Counted from the first letter of the stretch, positions 46,573-55,740 are shown. The stretch: DNA of 64,000 nucleotides from Oceaniferula marina (GCF_013391475.1 NZ_JACBAZ010000001.1:702377-766376); one strand, 5' to 3'. Translations and numbers: made by a program. Notes: generated by a model not told the origin, from the letters alone.

Positions 46573-47748
46573 TCATGGTGACACCCTCTGAAGCTTCATA
46601 CCCACCACGGGTGTTTCAATAGGACTGACAATCACCAGATCCCCTTCCTCAATCCCCGCTTTAACAAGTACCGTGGTTTTCATCGTCCGGGACACATCCA
46701 CGTTCACGACCTTCAACCTCTCCTCCTTGTCTAAAAGGAGAAGGGTGTGATCCTGAGTCAGTGCAGATCGTGGCAACTCCGCAACCCCGGGCATGACTCG
46801 CCCCTTGATTCGAGCCTGCACAAACAACCCCGAAGGAGGCAGCTCAAAAGGAGCCTCGCCCGGACTGGGGAGAACCGCAACCACTTGGTTCATCGTCATG
46901 GTATTTCGATCCACTTGACCTTCACTTCGAACAATGCGGCCACTCCATGAGCGAAGTTGTCCGCCGATTTTGGCCTGCAATTCCACCTCGGCCCCTACCA
47001 CCCCAGCATCCCCCTGATCAAGGAACCCGAATTCCTCCAATGTGACCGGCACCCTGACCTCAAAAGCATCCGTTGAATAAACATCCGCGAGCCTGGCCCC
47101 TGGCGCCACATAGGAACCAAGGTCAGTGTAGGTCATTTCCACCAGACAGTCATAAGGTGCTCGCAATTTTGTCCGTTCCACATCCCGCCCGGCCTTATCC
47201 ACGCCCGCTTCCGCAGCGGCGACCCTTGCCTTGGCACTCACAATCTGAGGTTTTCCCAAGACCAAATCAGAGGCCTCCCCCCGCCCCAGTTTGGCCCAAT
47301 CCCTCCTCGCCTGCGCCGCCCTTGCCTCTTCTCTCTCCAGACTTAATTTGGCATCGGCCAATGCCGACTCTGCACTCGCCAGCGCTGCAACATAGTCGGA
47401 ACCATCCATCTCCAACATCACTTCTCCCTTTTTAAACGTCCCTCCAGCTTTGAAGCTGGAAGCCACCTGCACCACCCTACCCATCACTTCAGCGGCTGCC
47501 TGTGTGCGGACCCGCGGAACCACCCGCCCCTGCGTTGATACATACAATTGCTGATTTCTAAATGAAACCTGCACGACCCGCACCGTTGGAACCACACCTG
47601 CAACTTCCTCTTTACTCGCCACCGGACCGTGCGTCTGGAGCCACAGCATACCCAGCCAACCTCCCACTAAAATCCCGACAACCGAAAGCAGTTTGATGAC
47701 TGCCATTTGCCGCCCCTTTGGTTTTCCTTCTTTCTTTTCAACATTCAT
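46573..47748 (-). CDS. RND efflux periplasmic adaptor (membrane fusion protein)
   Basis: 391 residues from the ATG at 47748; the longer frame to 47904 would overlap the OMF gene by 119 nt and is unlikely. The N-terminus MNVEKKEGKPKGRQ is followed by a membrane anchor (VIKLLSVVGILVGGWLGMLW). Then come the split lipoyl/barrel-sandwich domain (VVQVASSFKAGGTFKKGEVML and KLRAPYDCLVEMTYTDLGSY), an alpha-hairpin rich in Ala/Glu/Arg (about 175-230), and beta-barrel and membrane-proximal domains. It links the pump at 43297 to the OMF channel at 47786. The gap to the OMF stop is 37 nt. Confidence 0.88.
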   Translation of the reverse strand: MNVEKKEGKPKGRQMAVIKLLSVVGILVGGWLGMLWLQTHGPVASKEEVAGVVPTVRVVQVSFRNQQLYVSTQGRVVPRVRTQAAAEVMGRVVQVASSFKAGGTFKKGEVMLEMDGSDYVAALASAESALADAKLSLEREEARAAQARRDWAKLGRGEASDLVLGKPQIVSAKARVAAAEAGVDKAGRDVERTKLRAPYDCLVEMTYTDLGSYVAPGARLADVYSTDAFEVRVPVTLEEFGFLDQGDAGVVGAEVELQAKIGGQLRSWSGRIVRSEGQVDRNTMTMNQVVAVLPSPGEAPFELPPSGLFVQARIKGRVMPGVAELPRSALTQDHTLLLLDKEERLKVVNVDVSRTMKTTVLVKAGIEEGDLVIVSPIETPVVGMKLQRVSP

Positions 47749-47785
47749 GTTTTCAAAAGTTCGTTTTAGGACAATGCATACCCGC

Positions 47786-49189
47786 TCACCTGAGAGAAAA
47801 ACCACCACCGAGGGCAAGGTGTAAATCCACCCGGTTCGTGAGCCGAAGTCGGCGTAAGGAGGCATAAGTTGAATCCAACTGAATCCTTCTGGACTGTGCA
47901 ACAAACAAGGTCAAAACATCTCCATTACCATCCCGGTAATCGTCCTCGGCCGCCGATGACGCTTCTTTCGCCAACTTCAATGCTTCGTAAATCTCCTGCT
48001 CGCGCCGCATCAACCATCGTTCCGCCGCAAGTGCTTGCTCCACTTCACCAAAGGCACGCAGCACCGTCTGATGTAAATTCGACAACGCCTCCCGTTGATT
48101 GGATTTTCGCAATCTGATTTCAGAACGAACCTGTCCACCTGTTAGCAACCACTGGGTGGCCGAAGCCCCCAGGGACCAGACTCCGTAGTTGCTGTTAACA
48201 ATATTACTCAAAGCGTCCGTACTACTCCCAACCGATCCGGTTAACTTGAAACTGGGAAATGCCGCGAGCTGAGCCTCTTTCACCCGCTTAATGGAGGAAG
48301 CATATCGCCGTTCTGCGGCAAGGATATCCGGTCTGCGAAGCAAGAGCTCGGACGGCAATCCCGCAGGTGGTGAAGATGGAGCAGAAGGCAATTTCGCTCG
48401 TCCTTCAAGTCGAGCCGAAGGATACCTCCCCGCCAACAACTCCAACTGCCTGCGAGCAGACTCCAAGGTTCCCATACGTGATGACAGATCGGCCTTGGCT
48501 GTAGCTACATCGGTTTGAGCCAAGCGAAGTTGAGACGCCGATCCGCCTTCAGCCTGCATGCTCATCTCAAAGCGCTCACGAACGGCAAGCTCCGTTTTTT
48601 TACGAATTTCCAATGCCTCATTCGCCAAAGTAACTTGTTCACGAGCTTCAGCCAATGCAAACCACGCTTTGCATACCTGAGCGGCCAATGATGCCCTCGC
48701 TGCCCGGTATTCAGACCCGCCGGCTTGCCACTCGGCCAAAGCTGCCGACTGACCAGTCCGAACGCGTCCCCAAATATCAGGCTCCCACTCCACATTCAAA
48801 TTCACGCCATAGGTATCCACCACGTCCGAGCCTCCAAAGGGAAACCCAACAAAATTCAACTTCTGGTTATCCGCATTCGCAACGGCCCTGGCCATAGGCC
48901 GGGATGCTGCACCGGCAATATTCGCAGCCTCCCCAGCCCGATACACACGCTCTGAGGCAATCCGCATATCCTGGTTGTTTGCCAAAGACTCATTCACCAA
49001 TTGTGACAAGCGACGGTCTCCAAAACGTTTCACCCACTGCTCATCCACGCCAGCTTTGGCCTGTTTGGTTGCGGACCACTGCCCTGGGGCCATCGAAGAT
49101 ACGTCACCCATCGACGAGTCCGGAGCCTCAACAGAACAAGCGACCAAGCATAACGAAGCCAGCACACCAGATCGGTAAAACCATTTCAT
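47786..49189 (-). CDS. Outer-membrane efflux lipoprotein (OprM/NodT-like)
   Basis: 467 residues from the ATG at 49189. The signal MKWFYRSGVLASLCLVAC places the lipidated Cys at 18, so the channel is lipid-anchored. Two TolC-type repeats follow, each with long Ala/Glu/Arg-rich helices: RIASERVYRAGEAANIAGA and VTLANEALEIRKKTELAVR belong to the first, and EQALAAERWLMRREQEIYEALK to the second. The conserved RPDILAAERR separates the repeats. It forms the trimeric outer-membrane exit duct of the efflux system. The start ATG overlaps the TetR stop (ATGA at 49186-49189). Confidence 0.88.
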   Translation of the reverse strand: MKWFYRSGVLASLCLVACSVEAPDSSMGDVSSMAPGQWSATKQAKAGVDEQWVKRFGDRRLSQLVNESLANNQDMRIASERVYRAGEAANIAGAASRPMARAVANADNQKLNFVGFPFGGSDVVDTYGVNLNVEWEPDIWGRVRTGQSAALAEWQAGGSEYRAARASLAAQVCKAWFALAEAREQVTLANEALEIRKKTELAVRERFEMSMQAEGGSASQLRLAQTDVATAKADLSSRMGTLESARRQLELLAGRYPSARLEGRAKLPSAPSSPPAGLPSELLLRRPDILAAERRYASSIKRVKEAQLAAFPSFKLTGSVGSSTDALSNIVNSNYGVWSLGASATQWLLTGGQVRSEIRLRKSNQREALSNLHQTVLRAFGEVEQALAAERWLMRREQEIYEALKLAKEASSAAEDDYRDGNGDVLTLFVAQSRRIQLDSTYASLRRLRLTNRVDLHLALGGGFSLR

Positions 49190-49842
49190 CGGGTTTCCCC
49201 TTTCTTCGACAGCAGTCCGGCACAACAAAAATCCACAATCCTGGACAAGCTGGTTTCAATGTCCGGGTCACCACTCTCTCCCCGTGTAAATTCTTTGAGC
49301 ATCCCCCCATACAACAGCGTCTGATCCACGACCCCGGAACAAAAATGCAAGCGCCACCACATCTCATCCCTCGCCACTTCAGGTAAGACATCCGACAGCG
49401 CTTGAATATATGCCTCCCCCACCCGCTCAAATCCCTCCCGCATTTCATCGGACATGTCCATGTTCTGATCCATCACACATCGCCCAACCAACTTGAAATA
49501 CAGCTTCTCCTTCACCCGACTACGCGTCACCATCGACAAAAAGGGACGCATAAACGCCTCCAAAATCTCCCTCACCCCACCCCCTTCGGCCAGAACCGCC
49601 TCCAAACGCTCCAGTCGCTCACGGTTCACCGGATTGATGTATCGCCCCTGAATCTCCTCGTAGAGTTTTTCCTTACTGCCAAAGTGATAATTGACAGCGG
49701 CCACATTGACCCCCGCCGCATTGGTAATATCTCTCAACGAGACACCCTCAAATCCAGACTCAGCAACCAATCGCTCAGTCGCCTCGACAATCCTGTCCTT
49801 TGTCGATCCTCGCCCGCCCTCCAATGTTGCTTCACCAGACAT
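49186..49842 (-). CDS. TetR/AcrR family repressor of the efflux operon
   Basis: 218 residues. The helix-turn-helix region is at about 17-63, with DRIVEATERLVAESGFEGVS, LRDITNAAGVNVAAVNYHFG and SKEKLYEEI as the standard TetR elements. The C-terminal ligand-binding region is helical (LEAFMRPFLSMVTRSRV, MSDEMREGFERVGEAYIQALSDVL), of the type often named DUF1956/CecR. It is the first gene of the operon and overlaps the OMF start, so it very likely represses its own operon until a substrate binds. Repeated AAGCAA elements next to its start are the probable operator. Confidence 0.9.
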   Translation of the reverse strand: MSGEATLEGGRGSTKDRIVEATERLVAESGFEGVSLRDITNAAGVNVAAVNYHFGSKEKLYEEIQGRYINPVNRERLERLEAVLAEGGGVREILEAFMRPFLSMVTRSRVKEKLYFKLVGRCVMDQNMDMSDEMREGFERVGEAYIQALSDVLPEVARDEMWWRLHFCSGVVDQTLLYGGMLKEFTRGESGDPDIETSLSRIVDFCCAGLLSKKGETR

Positions 49843-49869
49843 TCAAGCAAACGATTCAAGCAATTGCTT
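49841..49869. promoter_or_regulatory. Probable TetR operator (direct repeat plus palindrome)
   Basis: ATTCAAGCAA occurs twice, at 49841-49850 and 49854-49863. The second copy runs into a perfect 12-bp palindrome AAGCAATTGCTT (49858-49869). The first overlaps the TetR start codon. The position and symmetry fit autoregulation of the efflux operon. Confidence 0.55.
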
Positions 49870-49962
49870 AAATTTGTCAAGTGAAATCCCAAGCACACAA
49901 TCCTCACCACGCTGCTTGCGTCCGGCGCAAACATGCCAGTGGTTTTCAAACCGACGGAGCAA

Positions 49963-50910
49963 TTAGATCTGATATCCGTTTCTGGCCATGGCAGCGCCAC
50001 CGCTTGGCATCAGGTCATTGTCGATGATCGTATTGGGACGAATCACGCGCCCAGCTCCAATTTTTCGTCCGGGATAAATACTGGTATTCATCCCGACCTT
50101 CGCGCCATCTCCAATGATCGAACCAAAGCGGGTTCTCCCGGTATCCACCAGAGATCCATTCACTTTCGAGCGATGATTGGTGCCATCGTGCCGATCATTG
50201 CCAATGATCACCCCGGCTCCAAGATTCACATGCGCTCCGATCACGGAATCACAAACAAAGCTCAAATGTTTGATCTTGGTATGAGCATAAACCACGGAAT
50301 TTTTAACCTCCACGGCATTCCCGATTTCACAGTGATCGGCAATAGACGTATTGCCACGGATATGCGCATTAGGCCCAATGCGGCAATTCCTGCCAATAAT
50401 GACATTCCCCTCGATATAAACTCCGGGAAGAATGACCGATCCCTCGCCCAGATGCAAATGGCCGTCAATCTGAGCCAAGGGACTAACATCTCCGTAAATC
50501 TCTGAATTATTCACCACCGCCAACACCTCTTCATTCAGTTGTAAAAAATCCCACGGATAACGAATGCGAAAACAAGCAGCCTCAGTCACCAAGCTTCCAG
50601 TGCACGCATCTGGCGTATCCCCCCCTTTCCAAGCAACCAAATCACCGCGTTTATCCTTCAGGCACGATGGGATCTCCGAACGGGCTAACAAACATAAAGC
50701 CTTCACCGAAATCCAATGGTCCAAAGGCAAATGCACGGTCATCGGTGTCGCCTGATCATTCGGCACCAAATCGAAGCCGGCCTGCAACAAATCAGTGGCA
50801 ATCAACTCCTTGAGGGGGTGATTCGCCACCAAACAATCCCCCAGCATTCTGGAATGAGTTAGAGGGACACAACTTTTCGTATTAATGGGCTCATGGAGGG
50901 TCGCTTGCAT
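49963..50910 (-). CDS. Left-handed beta-helix (hexapeptide repeat) protein, GlmU-like
   Basis: 315 residues. About 125 N-terminal residues of uncertain fold (including DLVAWKGGDTP and WDFLQLNEEVL) are followed by a long series of hexapeptide turns. From about 150 the pattern I/V-G/A-x-x-x-x repeats: VILPGVYIEGNVIIGRNCRI, GPNAHIRGNTSIADHCEIG, HVNLGAGVIIGNDRHDG, FGSIIGDGAKVGMNTSIYPG. This is the acyltransferase or uridyltransferase C-terminal helix of GlmU type. The N-terminal part is too short for the GlmU Rossmann domain, and no G-x-G-T-R-M motif is seen. It may be a sugar-nucleotide-linked acetyltransferase. An inverted repeat lies directly upstream at 50915. Confidence 0.78.
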   Translation of the reverse strand: MQATLHEPINTKSCVPLTHSRMLGDCLVANHPLKELIATDLLQAGFDLVPNDQATPMTVHLPLDHWISVKALCLLARSEIPSCLKDKRGDLVAWKGGDTPDACTGSLVTEAACFRIRYPWDFLQLNEEVLAVVNNSEIYGDVSPLAQIDGHLHLGEGSVILPGVYIEGNVIIGRNCRIGPNAHIRGNTSIADHCEIGNAVEVKNSVVYAHTKIKHLSFVCDSVIGAHVNLGAGVIIGNDRHDGTNHRSKVNGSLVDTGRTRFGSIIGDGAKVGMNTSIYPGRKIGAGRVIRPNTIIDNDLMPSGGAAMARNGYQI

Positions 50911-50914
50911 TTTT

Positions 50915-50943
50915 TTACATGGTTAATTACAGTAACAATGTAA
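50915..50943. promoter_or_regulatory. Inverted repeat upstream of beta-helix gene
   Basis: TTACATGGTTA and TAACAATGTAA are inverted repeats with one mismatch, separated by seven bases, starting five bases upstream of the start at 50910. It could be an operator or a 5' UTR hairpin; no further copies were noticed in this window. Confidence 0.4.
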
Positions 50944-51005
50944 ACACACGTAAGTTTTGTGAAAAGAACTAATTCAAACTAAGTTCCTTAGAAGGCCCCA
51001 ACTGA

Positions 51006-52460
51006 CTACACCTCGGTTTTCAGCCACTCTCCTTTGTAATGAAGTCTGACAAAAATAAGAGCCTGACAAAGCACATCGACCATCATCACCATCCAGACAC
51101 CGAGCAAATCGATATCCAACCAGGTCATCGCAGCCCATAACAGCCCGACCCGGATAGCGCCCATCGACGCAAACGAATACACGGTCACCGTTCGCGTATC
51201 CCCCGCTCCACGCATCGACATCTTCATCACCATCATTGTGGCATTCAGCGCTTGAAACATTCCGACAAAGCGAACCACCGGAGCCGCGATTAAATGCTGG
51301 GAACTACCGGGGTTACCGAACAAGGACAAAAATTCCGTATTAAAAACAGAAATCAAAATACCAGCTCCTCCCATGGTCACCACGGCAACCAACCAACAAA
51401 AGCGAACCGCCTTTTTGGCCATCATCGGATCACCCGCTCCCAAATACTGCCCGGTGAGCGTGCTCGCAGCCATGCCAATCGCAAAGCCCGGCATAAAACT
51501 CATCGACTCCAAACGCACCACCATGGCATGAGCACCCATGGTTCCTGCCGCCATCTTTCCTATGAAATAAATACCCACCGCGTGAACCGACCACATCCCG
51601 ATGATCTCGATCATCGACGGCCAGCTGACGCGCCAAACCCGGCGCAACATCGGCATGTCGTAGCGTAAGTTCCGCATATGAAGCACCAAGGGTTCACCAT
51701 CATCGAGAGCTTGTCCCTCCGGAGACCAGCGCCGCTTGGGCCGTAAAAACCAAAGAATGAATGCGGCCCCTGCAGCCCAGCCCACTACCGTACCTGCCGC
51801 CAGGCCTTTGACGCCCCAGCCCAGACCATAGACCAACCAGAGGCTCAAACCAACATTCACCACGTTCACGATCAGCATCGCCAAAAACGGCTTCATCGTA
51901 TCGCCGTAGCCACGCAAACAGGAACTAGCAACAAACAGCACCCCGCTGAACGGAGCCAACAAAGCCGCCACACGCATATAGTCCGTCACATGCCGGGTGG
52001 CCAAGGCACTCAAACCAAAAAAGTCCGCCATATATGGCAACACCAACCAAATCATCACACCACTGAACAGCCCGGAACCAATCCCAAGAATCAACGACTG
52101 TCCCAAGGCCAGATTGGCGGATTTCATATCTTTGGCTCCGGTCGACCTGGAAACCAAGGCCATCGCTCCGGTCGCCATCGCCCCCTGTAAGATCATCAGC
52201 AGCCACATCAGATACATCGCAGCCCCCATCATATCCATAATGGCTTCAGCGGATTCACCCTCTGCCATTCTCCCCGCAATCATCATATCGGCGAAACCGA
52301 CCCCAACCCCCATCATGTTCTGCAAAAACGGCCACAAGGCCAAGGCCAGCACCTGACGAGGCAAAGACAAGCCTGCCAACTTTCCACCCAGAGCCATCGG
52401 TTCCGCATCCGAAGAAGCAGAATCGCTCACTTGAGTTACCTGTCTATCATCCAAATCCAT
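51006..52460 (-). CDS. MATE family efflux transporter
   Basis: 484 residues with 12 hydrophobic segments spread over the length and two related halves. Around 27-60, PRQVLALALWPFLQNMMGVG and VGFADMMIAGRM carry the MATE mark (pore-lining first helix, then D-x-x-M-x-G). ATGAMALVSRSTGAKD near 101 is the typical loop after TM3. The second half starts near residue 270 (RVWRVSWPSMIEIIGMW). MATE proteins use proton or sodium antiport to export cationic drugs. It is monocistronic and divergent from the 52612 membrane gene. Confidence 0.9.
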   Translation of the reverse strand: MDLDDRQVTQVSDSASSDAEPMALGGKLAGLSLPRQVLALALWPFLQNMMGVGVGFADMMIAGRMAEGESAEAIMDMMGAAMYLMWLLMILQGAMATGAMALVSRSTGAKDMKSANLALGQSLILGIGSGLFSGVMIWLVLPYMADFFGLSALATRHVTDYMRVAALLAPFSGVLFVASSCLRGYGDTMKPFLAMLIVNVVNVGLSLWLVYGLGWGVKGLAAGTVVGWAAGAAFILWFLRPKRRWSPEGQALDDGEPLVLHMRNLRYDMPMLRRVWRVSWPSMIEIIGMWSVHAVGIYFIGKMAAGTMGAHAMVVRLESMSFMPGFAIGMAASTLTGQYLGAGDPMMAKKAVRFCWLVAVVTMGGAGILISVFNTEFLSLFGNPGSSQHLIAAPVVRFVGMFQALNATMMVMKMSMRGAGDTRTVTVYSFASMGAIRVGLLWAAMTWLDIDLLGVWMVMMVDVLCQALIFVRLHYKGEWLKTEV

Positions 52461-52611
52461 GACTCGAAATATCCTCCAATCCTATCAAGCGCATCTCAAC
52501 TATAGCGCTCGCCACGCGCCGAACTATCGTCATTTTTCATCAGATTGAAATGCCAAAATCTGCTGATTTTTTCTTCAAACTCTAGCGAGAACAAGACAAT
52601 ATGCTTTTGTC

Positions 52612-53073
52612 ATGGCAAACGATCCCTACCAACCGCCAAGCACGCCCCCGCTTGCATCAGCCACCCAACCACAAGAAGTACCCTTGCTGGTTATTCAACA
52701 TCTTCATGGAACCCGACCATGGGTCCGCTTCTGCAGTCTTGCGGGGTATGTCGCAGCGGTTTTTCTTCTTCTGATTGGAGCATTGACCATCCATCGGATG
52801 CTGAATATCTCCCCACTTTCGCACCTCATTTTACTCGCCGGCTTTTTTATCATCTTGGCCCTACTTTTTGCCATCCCTTGCTACTATCTCTCTCGCTACG
52901 AAAAATCCATCACCCACCTCCATGTCAGCCACCAACTCGAGGATCTGGAGCAAGCGCTTGCAGATCAGCGGGCGTTTTGGAGGCAAATGGCCATCATGAT
53001 CCTGATCATTCTGATCATCTACCTCATTACCATCGCCCTCTCAGCGATCCTTCTGCTTGCGAGACAAAGCTAA
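52612..53073 (+). CDS. Small membrane protein (DUF5362-like)
   Basis: 153 residues. A Pro/Gln-rich cytoplasmic N-terminus (NDPYQPPSTPP) is followed by three hydrophobic segments (about 43-62, 70-95 and 126-148) and a charged loop with LEDLEQALADQRAFWRQ before the last. N-terminal DPYQPP-type motifs and this layout occur in DUF5362-like proteins. Function unknown. The stop lies at 53071-53073, directly next to the stop of the convergent membrane gene. Confidence 0.75.
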   Translation: MANDPYQPPSTPPLASATQPQEVPLLVIQHLHGTRPWVRFCSLAGYVAAVFLLLIGALTIHRMLNISPLSHLILLAGFFIILALLFAIPCYYLSRYEKSITHLHVSHQLEDLEQALADQRAFWRQMAIMILIILIIYLITIALSAILLLARQS

Positions 53074-53940
53074 CTAAGAAGTCTTATCGGCTTCAACGAG
53101 GTCTTCCTGGTCCTCCGCTTCATCGTCTTCATCGTCGACGTATTCCAAGACCTCACCTTTGAAATGCTCCATCACTCGGGAGAAAAGTTTTTCAGCGGGA
53201 GCTCCGTCCTCCTCTTTGAATTGGCCATAAACCATCCCATCGATTTTCGCTTTCTTCTCCTCTCCTTGATCCGAGTAATACACCAGAGCGATCCCCTTGG
53301 TATCCCACTTCCGCTTATCGATCCGCACCATGTCACTATAGAGGATTTTACGCCCGTCTTGAGTATAAAGGGCATCATGATCAGCCTTAATCGTCCGACG
53401 CATCGTCCGGAATAGAATGAACAAGGTGCCGAGAATTAAAGCAAAGGCCACAGCCGCCGCGACAAACTGCTCGGTGATTTTATTGGCCTGCATCGGCTCT
53501 TCGGCGGCCTCCGCGTCCCACCCTCGTGCCGCTGTGTAATCTTCCCACAGCTTATTGGCGCCATTCTGTCCCCCCTTGTCCTTCATCAACGAATATCCAT
53601 CAACCAAGGCGTCGGGCCAGGGCATCGCGAGGTCGACGTCTTTAGGTAAAATCTCCGCTCCATTTTCAGGAAAAAAGCAAGTTTGAGATGCGGCGTAGGT
53701 CTTCCAGGAATCCTCAGTCAGCAGCCCGTCCGATTGCTTCGCTTGGAATGCTTTGCCTGCCTCAACAAAGGTATGATGCATAAAGAAATGCAAATTTTTG
53801 TCTCGATAGCCCCATATCCCATCCTTGAGAAACAACACGGCAAAAACAGAAAACATCACCAACATGGCGAGAACCCGCCACAAAAACCATGTGGTAGGTT
53901 TGCAAATCAAGGTATCCTGGGGAAGATTAGAATCACTCAT
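53074..53940 (-). CDS. Two-helix membrane protein of unknown function
   Basis: 288 residues. TM helices lie at about 18-38 and 158-178, separated by a roughly 120-residue loop that would be periplasmic (YRDKNLHFFMHHTFVEAGKA, TCFFPENGAEILPKDVDLAM). After the second helix comes a domain of about 75 residues with PH-like strands (ALYTQDGRKILYSDMVRIDK, GIALVYYSDQGEEKKAKIDG). The C-terminus is very acidic (DDEDDEAEDQEDLVEADKTS). No family recognised. The start lies 137 nt from the selD start on the opposite strand. Confidence 0.7.
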   Translation of the reverse strand: MSDSNLPQDTLICKPTTWFLWRVLAMLVMFSVFAVLFLKDGIWGYRDKNLHFFMHHTFVEAGKAFQAKQSDGLLTEDSWKTYAASQTCFFPENGAEILPKDVDLAMPWPDALVDGYSLMKDKGGQNGANKLWEDYTAARGWDAEAAEEPMQANKITEQFVAAAVAFALILGTLFILFRTMRRTIKADHDALYTQDGRKILYSDMVRIDKRKWDTKGIALVYYSDQGEEKKAKIDGMVYGQFKEEDGAPAEKLFSRVMEHFKGEVLEYVDDEDDEAEDQEDLVEADKTS

Positions 53941-54077
53941 ATGTTTGAACAGCCACGACTCTGCATAGAAACAAGCTGGCTAGAAGCAAAAAATCCTATA
54001 ATATATCTCGCCAACCGGCTCCGAAGAATCAAAAGTCGCCGCGATCCATCCATTCACCCCACTTCCCGATCACTTTT

Positions 54078-55133
54078 ATGAGTGCACAAAACCTTCGCAA
54101 CCTGACATGCTTATCGTCCGCAGCCGGATGAGCCGCCAAACTTGACCCCGAGACCCTCACGCAGGTTCTGCATGAGCTGCCTCAATACCACGACCCACGC
54201 CTGCTCGTTGGATCGGCCACCGCGGACGATGCCGGAGTCTTCAAACTGACGGATGACATCGCATTGGTTCAAACCACCGATTTCTTTACCCCCATTGTAG
54301 ATGACCCGGAGCTCTATGGTCGCATCGCGGCTGCCAACGCCCTCTCCGATGTCTACGCCATGGGAGGTCGACCAGTCACCGCCTTGGCCATCGCCGGTAT
54401 GCCCTCTGATTTAGTCGACAATGACACGATCCAAAGTATTTTCCGTGGGGGTGCCCAGATGTGCGTCGAAGCGGAATGCAGCCTGGCTGGAGGCCACACC
54501 ATTCGCAACCCCGAACCCATTTACGGCTTGGCCGTCACAGGCATCGTCCACCCTGAACGCCATCTGGCCAATGCCCATGCCAAACCTGGCGAACACCTCG
54601 TCCTGACCAAACCCCTCGGCAGCGGCATTATCTCCACTGCCATCAAACGTGGTCTCTGCCCACCCGAGCTGGCCAACCGCGCCAGCACACTCATGGCAAC
54701 CCTCAACAAACCCGGAGCCGAGCTCGCCGAACGAGACCTCATCCACTGCTGCACCGACATCACCGGCTTCGGCCTGGCGGGTCACCTCATCGAAATCTGC
54801 CGAAGCAGTGGTGTTTCAGCTGAACTCGACGTCTCAGCCCTCCCGTTCATTGACCCGGTAGTCGCCGACTTCATCGAACAAGGCTGCGTTCCGGGAGGGT
54901 CGCTCAAAAACTTAAAGCACGCCGAAACCGCAACCCACTTCTCCGATCGGGTAAGCCATAGCCAGAAAATCCTCTATGCGGATGCCCAAACTTCCGGAGG
55001 GCTTCTGCTCAGTGTTCCCGACCACAACCTCAATGGTGTCATGGAACTACTCGAAGAAAGCAAGGCTCCATGCGCCGTAATCATCGGCAAAACCGTTCCC
55101 CAAAAAGAGTTTGCCGTCTACTGCACGGCGTAA
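54078..55133 (+). CDS. selD: Selenide, water dikinase, itself a selenoprotein
   Basis: 351 residues if the in-frame TGA at 54129-54131 is read as selenocysteine. The protein starts MSAQNLRNLTCLSSAAG, then Sec18, then AAK. This is the normal SelD active-site loop, where E. coli has Cys17 in AGCGCK. The frame continues through SATADDAGVF and VQTTDFFTPIVDDPELYGRI, with the conserved ADD and the NALSDVYAMGG motif. SAGGHT-like LAGGHTIRNPEP, GSGIISTA and ITGFGLAGH follow as expected. It makes selenophosphate from selenide and ATP for selenocysteine and selenouridine synthesis. Gene callers will likely start it at 54264 and miss 62 residues. No selA, selB or tRNA-Sec is in this window. Confidence 0.93.
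54156..54176 (+). promoter_or_regulatory. Candidate SECIS hairpin of selD
   Basis: CTCA-C-GCAG-GTT-CTGC-A-TGAG folds into a stem with one internal mismatch and a GTT loop. The loop lies 33 nt after the TGA, within the distance range usual for bacterial SECIS elements, and a GU in the loop fits SelB binding. Folding was done by eye only. Confidence 0.5.
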
Positions 55134-55146
55134 AGAACTGAATCAC

Positions 55147-55659
55147 ATGAAAAAACACCTATTCATCGACCTGGCAACCCTGCCCGAAGAAGGAAAAACC
55201 TTCTCTGGAGAACTCGACCCCTCGATTTTCACCTTTGATCACGAAGACACCAAGGCCACAGGCCCCTTGTTCTACGATCTCTACGTGCAACAATTTGACA
55301 AGGAAGTGCTCGCCAGAGGAGCCGCATCCGTGCCGATCAGCTTCACCTGCGTCCGAACGCTGGAACCCTTCGTCAAAACCATGGAATCCAGCGACTTATG
55401 CCTATCACTCGAAGCTGGATCAGGACAAATCGACCTCGCCGAGCTGCTGCGGGAAGAAATGATTTTACTCTTCCCCGACTACCCGCGCTGCGACGAAGCG
55501 GACGAACCCAAAGAATGTATTTTAGATTCCCGCTATTTAGCAGTGGACAAACCCCCGGAAGATGATGTAAAGACCCCCCCCGCCTCGGAGGAACCCGATC
55601 CATGGGCCGCCCTCGATGCGCTTCAAAATGAAAAAGAAGAAAATGATGGCAGCCTGTAA
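55147..55659 (+). CDS. yceD: YceD/DUF177 family protein
   Basis: 170 residues from the ATG at 55147, 13 nt after the selD stop; the frame opens at 55111 inside selD. The pattern follows DUF177/YceD: an N-terminal strand with MKKHLFIDLATLPEEGKTF, a central FTCVRTLEPF where many members have the C-x-R-C region, and the conserved IDLAELLREEMILLFPDYP. A charged tail follows (EEPDPWAALDALQ). In E. coli, YceD influences 23S rRNA levels, and the gene almost always precedes rpmF, as here. The spacer to rpmF holds tandem 8-bp repeats. Confidence 0.85.
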   Translation: MKKHLFIDLATLPEEGKTFSGELDPSIFTFDHEDTKATGPLFYDLYVQQFDKEVLARGAASVPISFTCVRTLEPFVKTMESSDLCLSLEAGSGQIDLAELLREEMILLFPDYPRCDEADEPKECILDSRYLAVDKPPEDDVKTPPASEEPDPWAALDALQNEKEENDGSL

Positions 55660-55690
55660 CCGCATCGGCGCATCACTTCACCAGTCAACT

Positions 55691-55730
55691 GATCACCCGA
55701 TCACCCGATCAACCAATTAACCAATTAACA
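55691..55730 (+). repeat. Five tandem 8-bp units before rpmF
   Basis: GATCACCC, GATCACCC, GATCAACC, AATTAACC and AATTAACA follow each other without gaps and end ten bases before the rpmF ATG. The region where a ribosome binding site should lie is made of these units, and no clear Shine-Dalgarno sequence is visible. Confidence 0.6.
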
Positions 55731-55740
55731 ACTTAAAACC

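Noticed and set aside
52545-53162. 205-codon plus-strand frame over the DUF5362-like gene
   Set aside because: Overlaps a better supported frame and reads Ser/His/Pro-rich nonsense.
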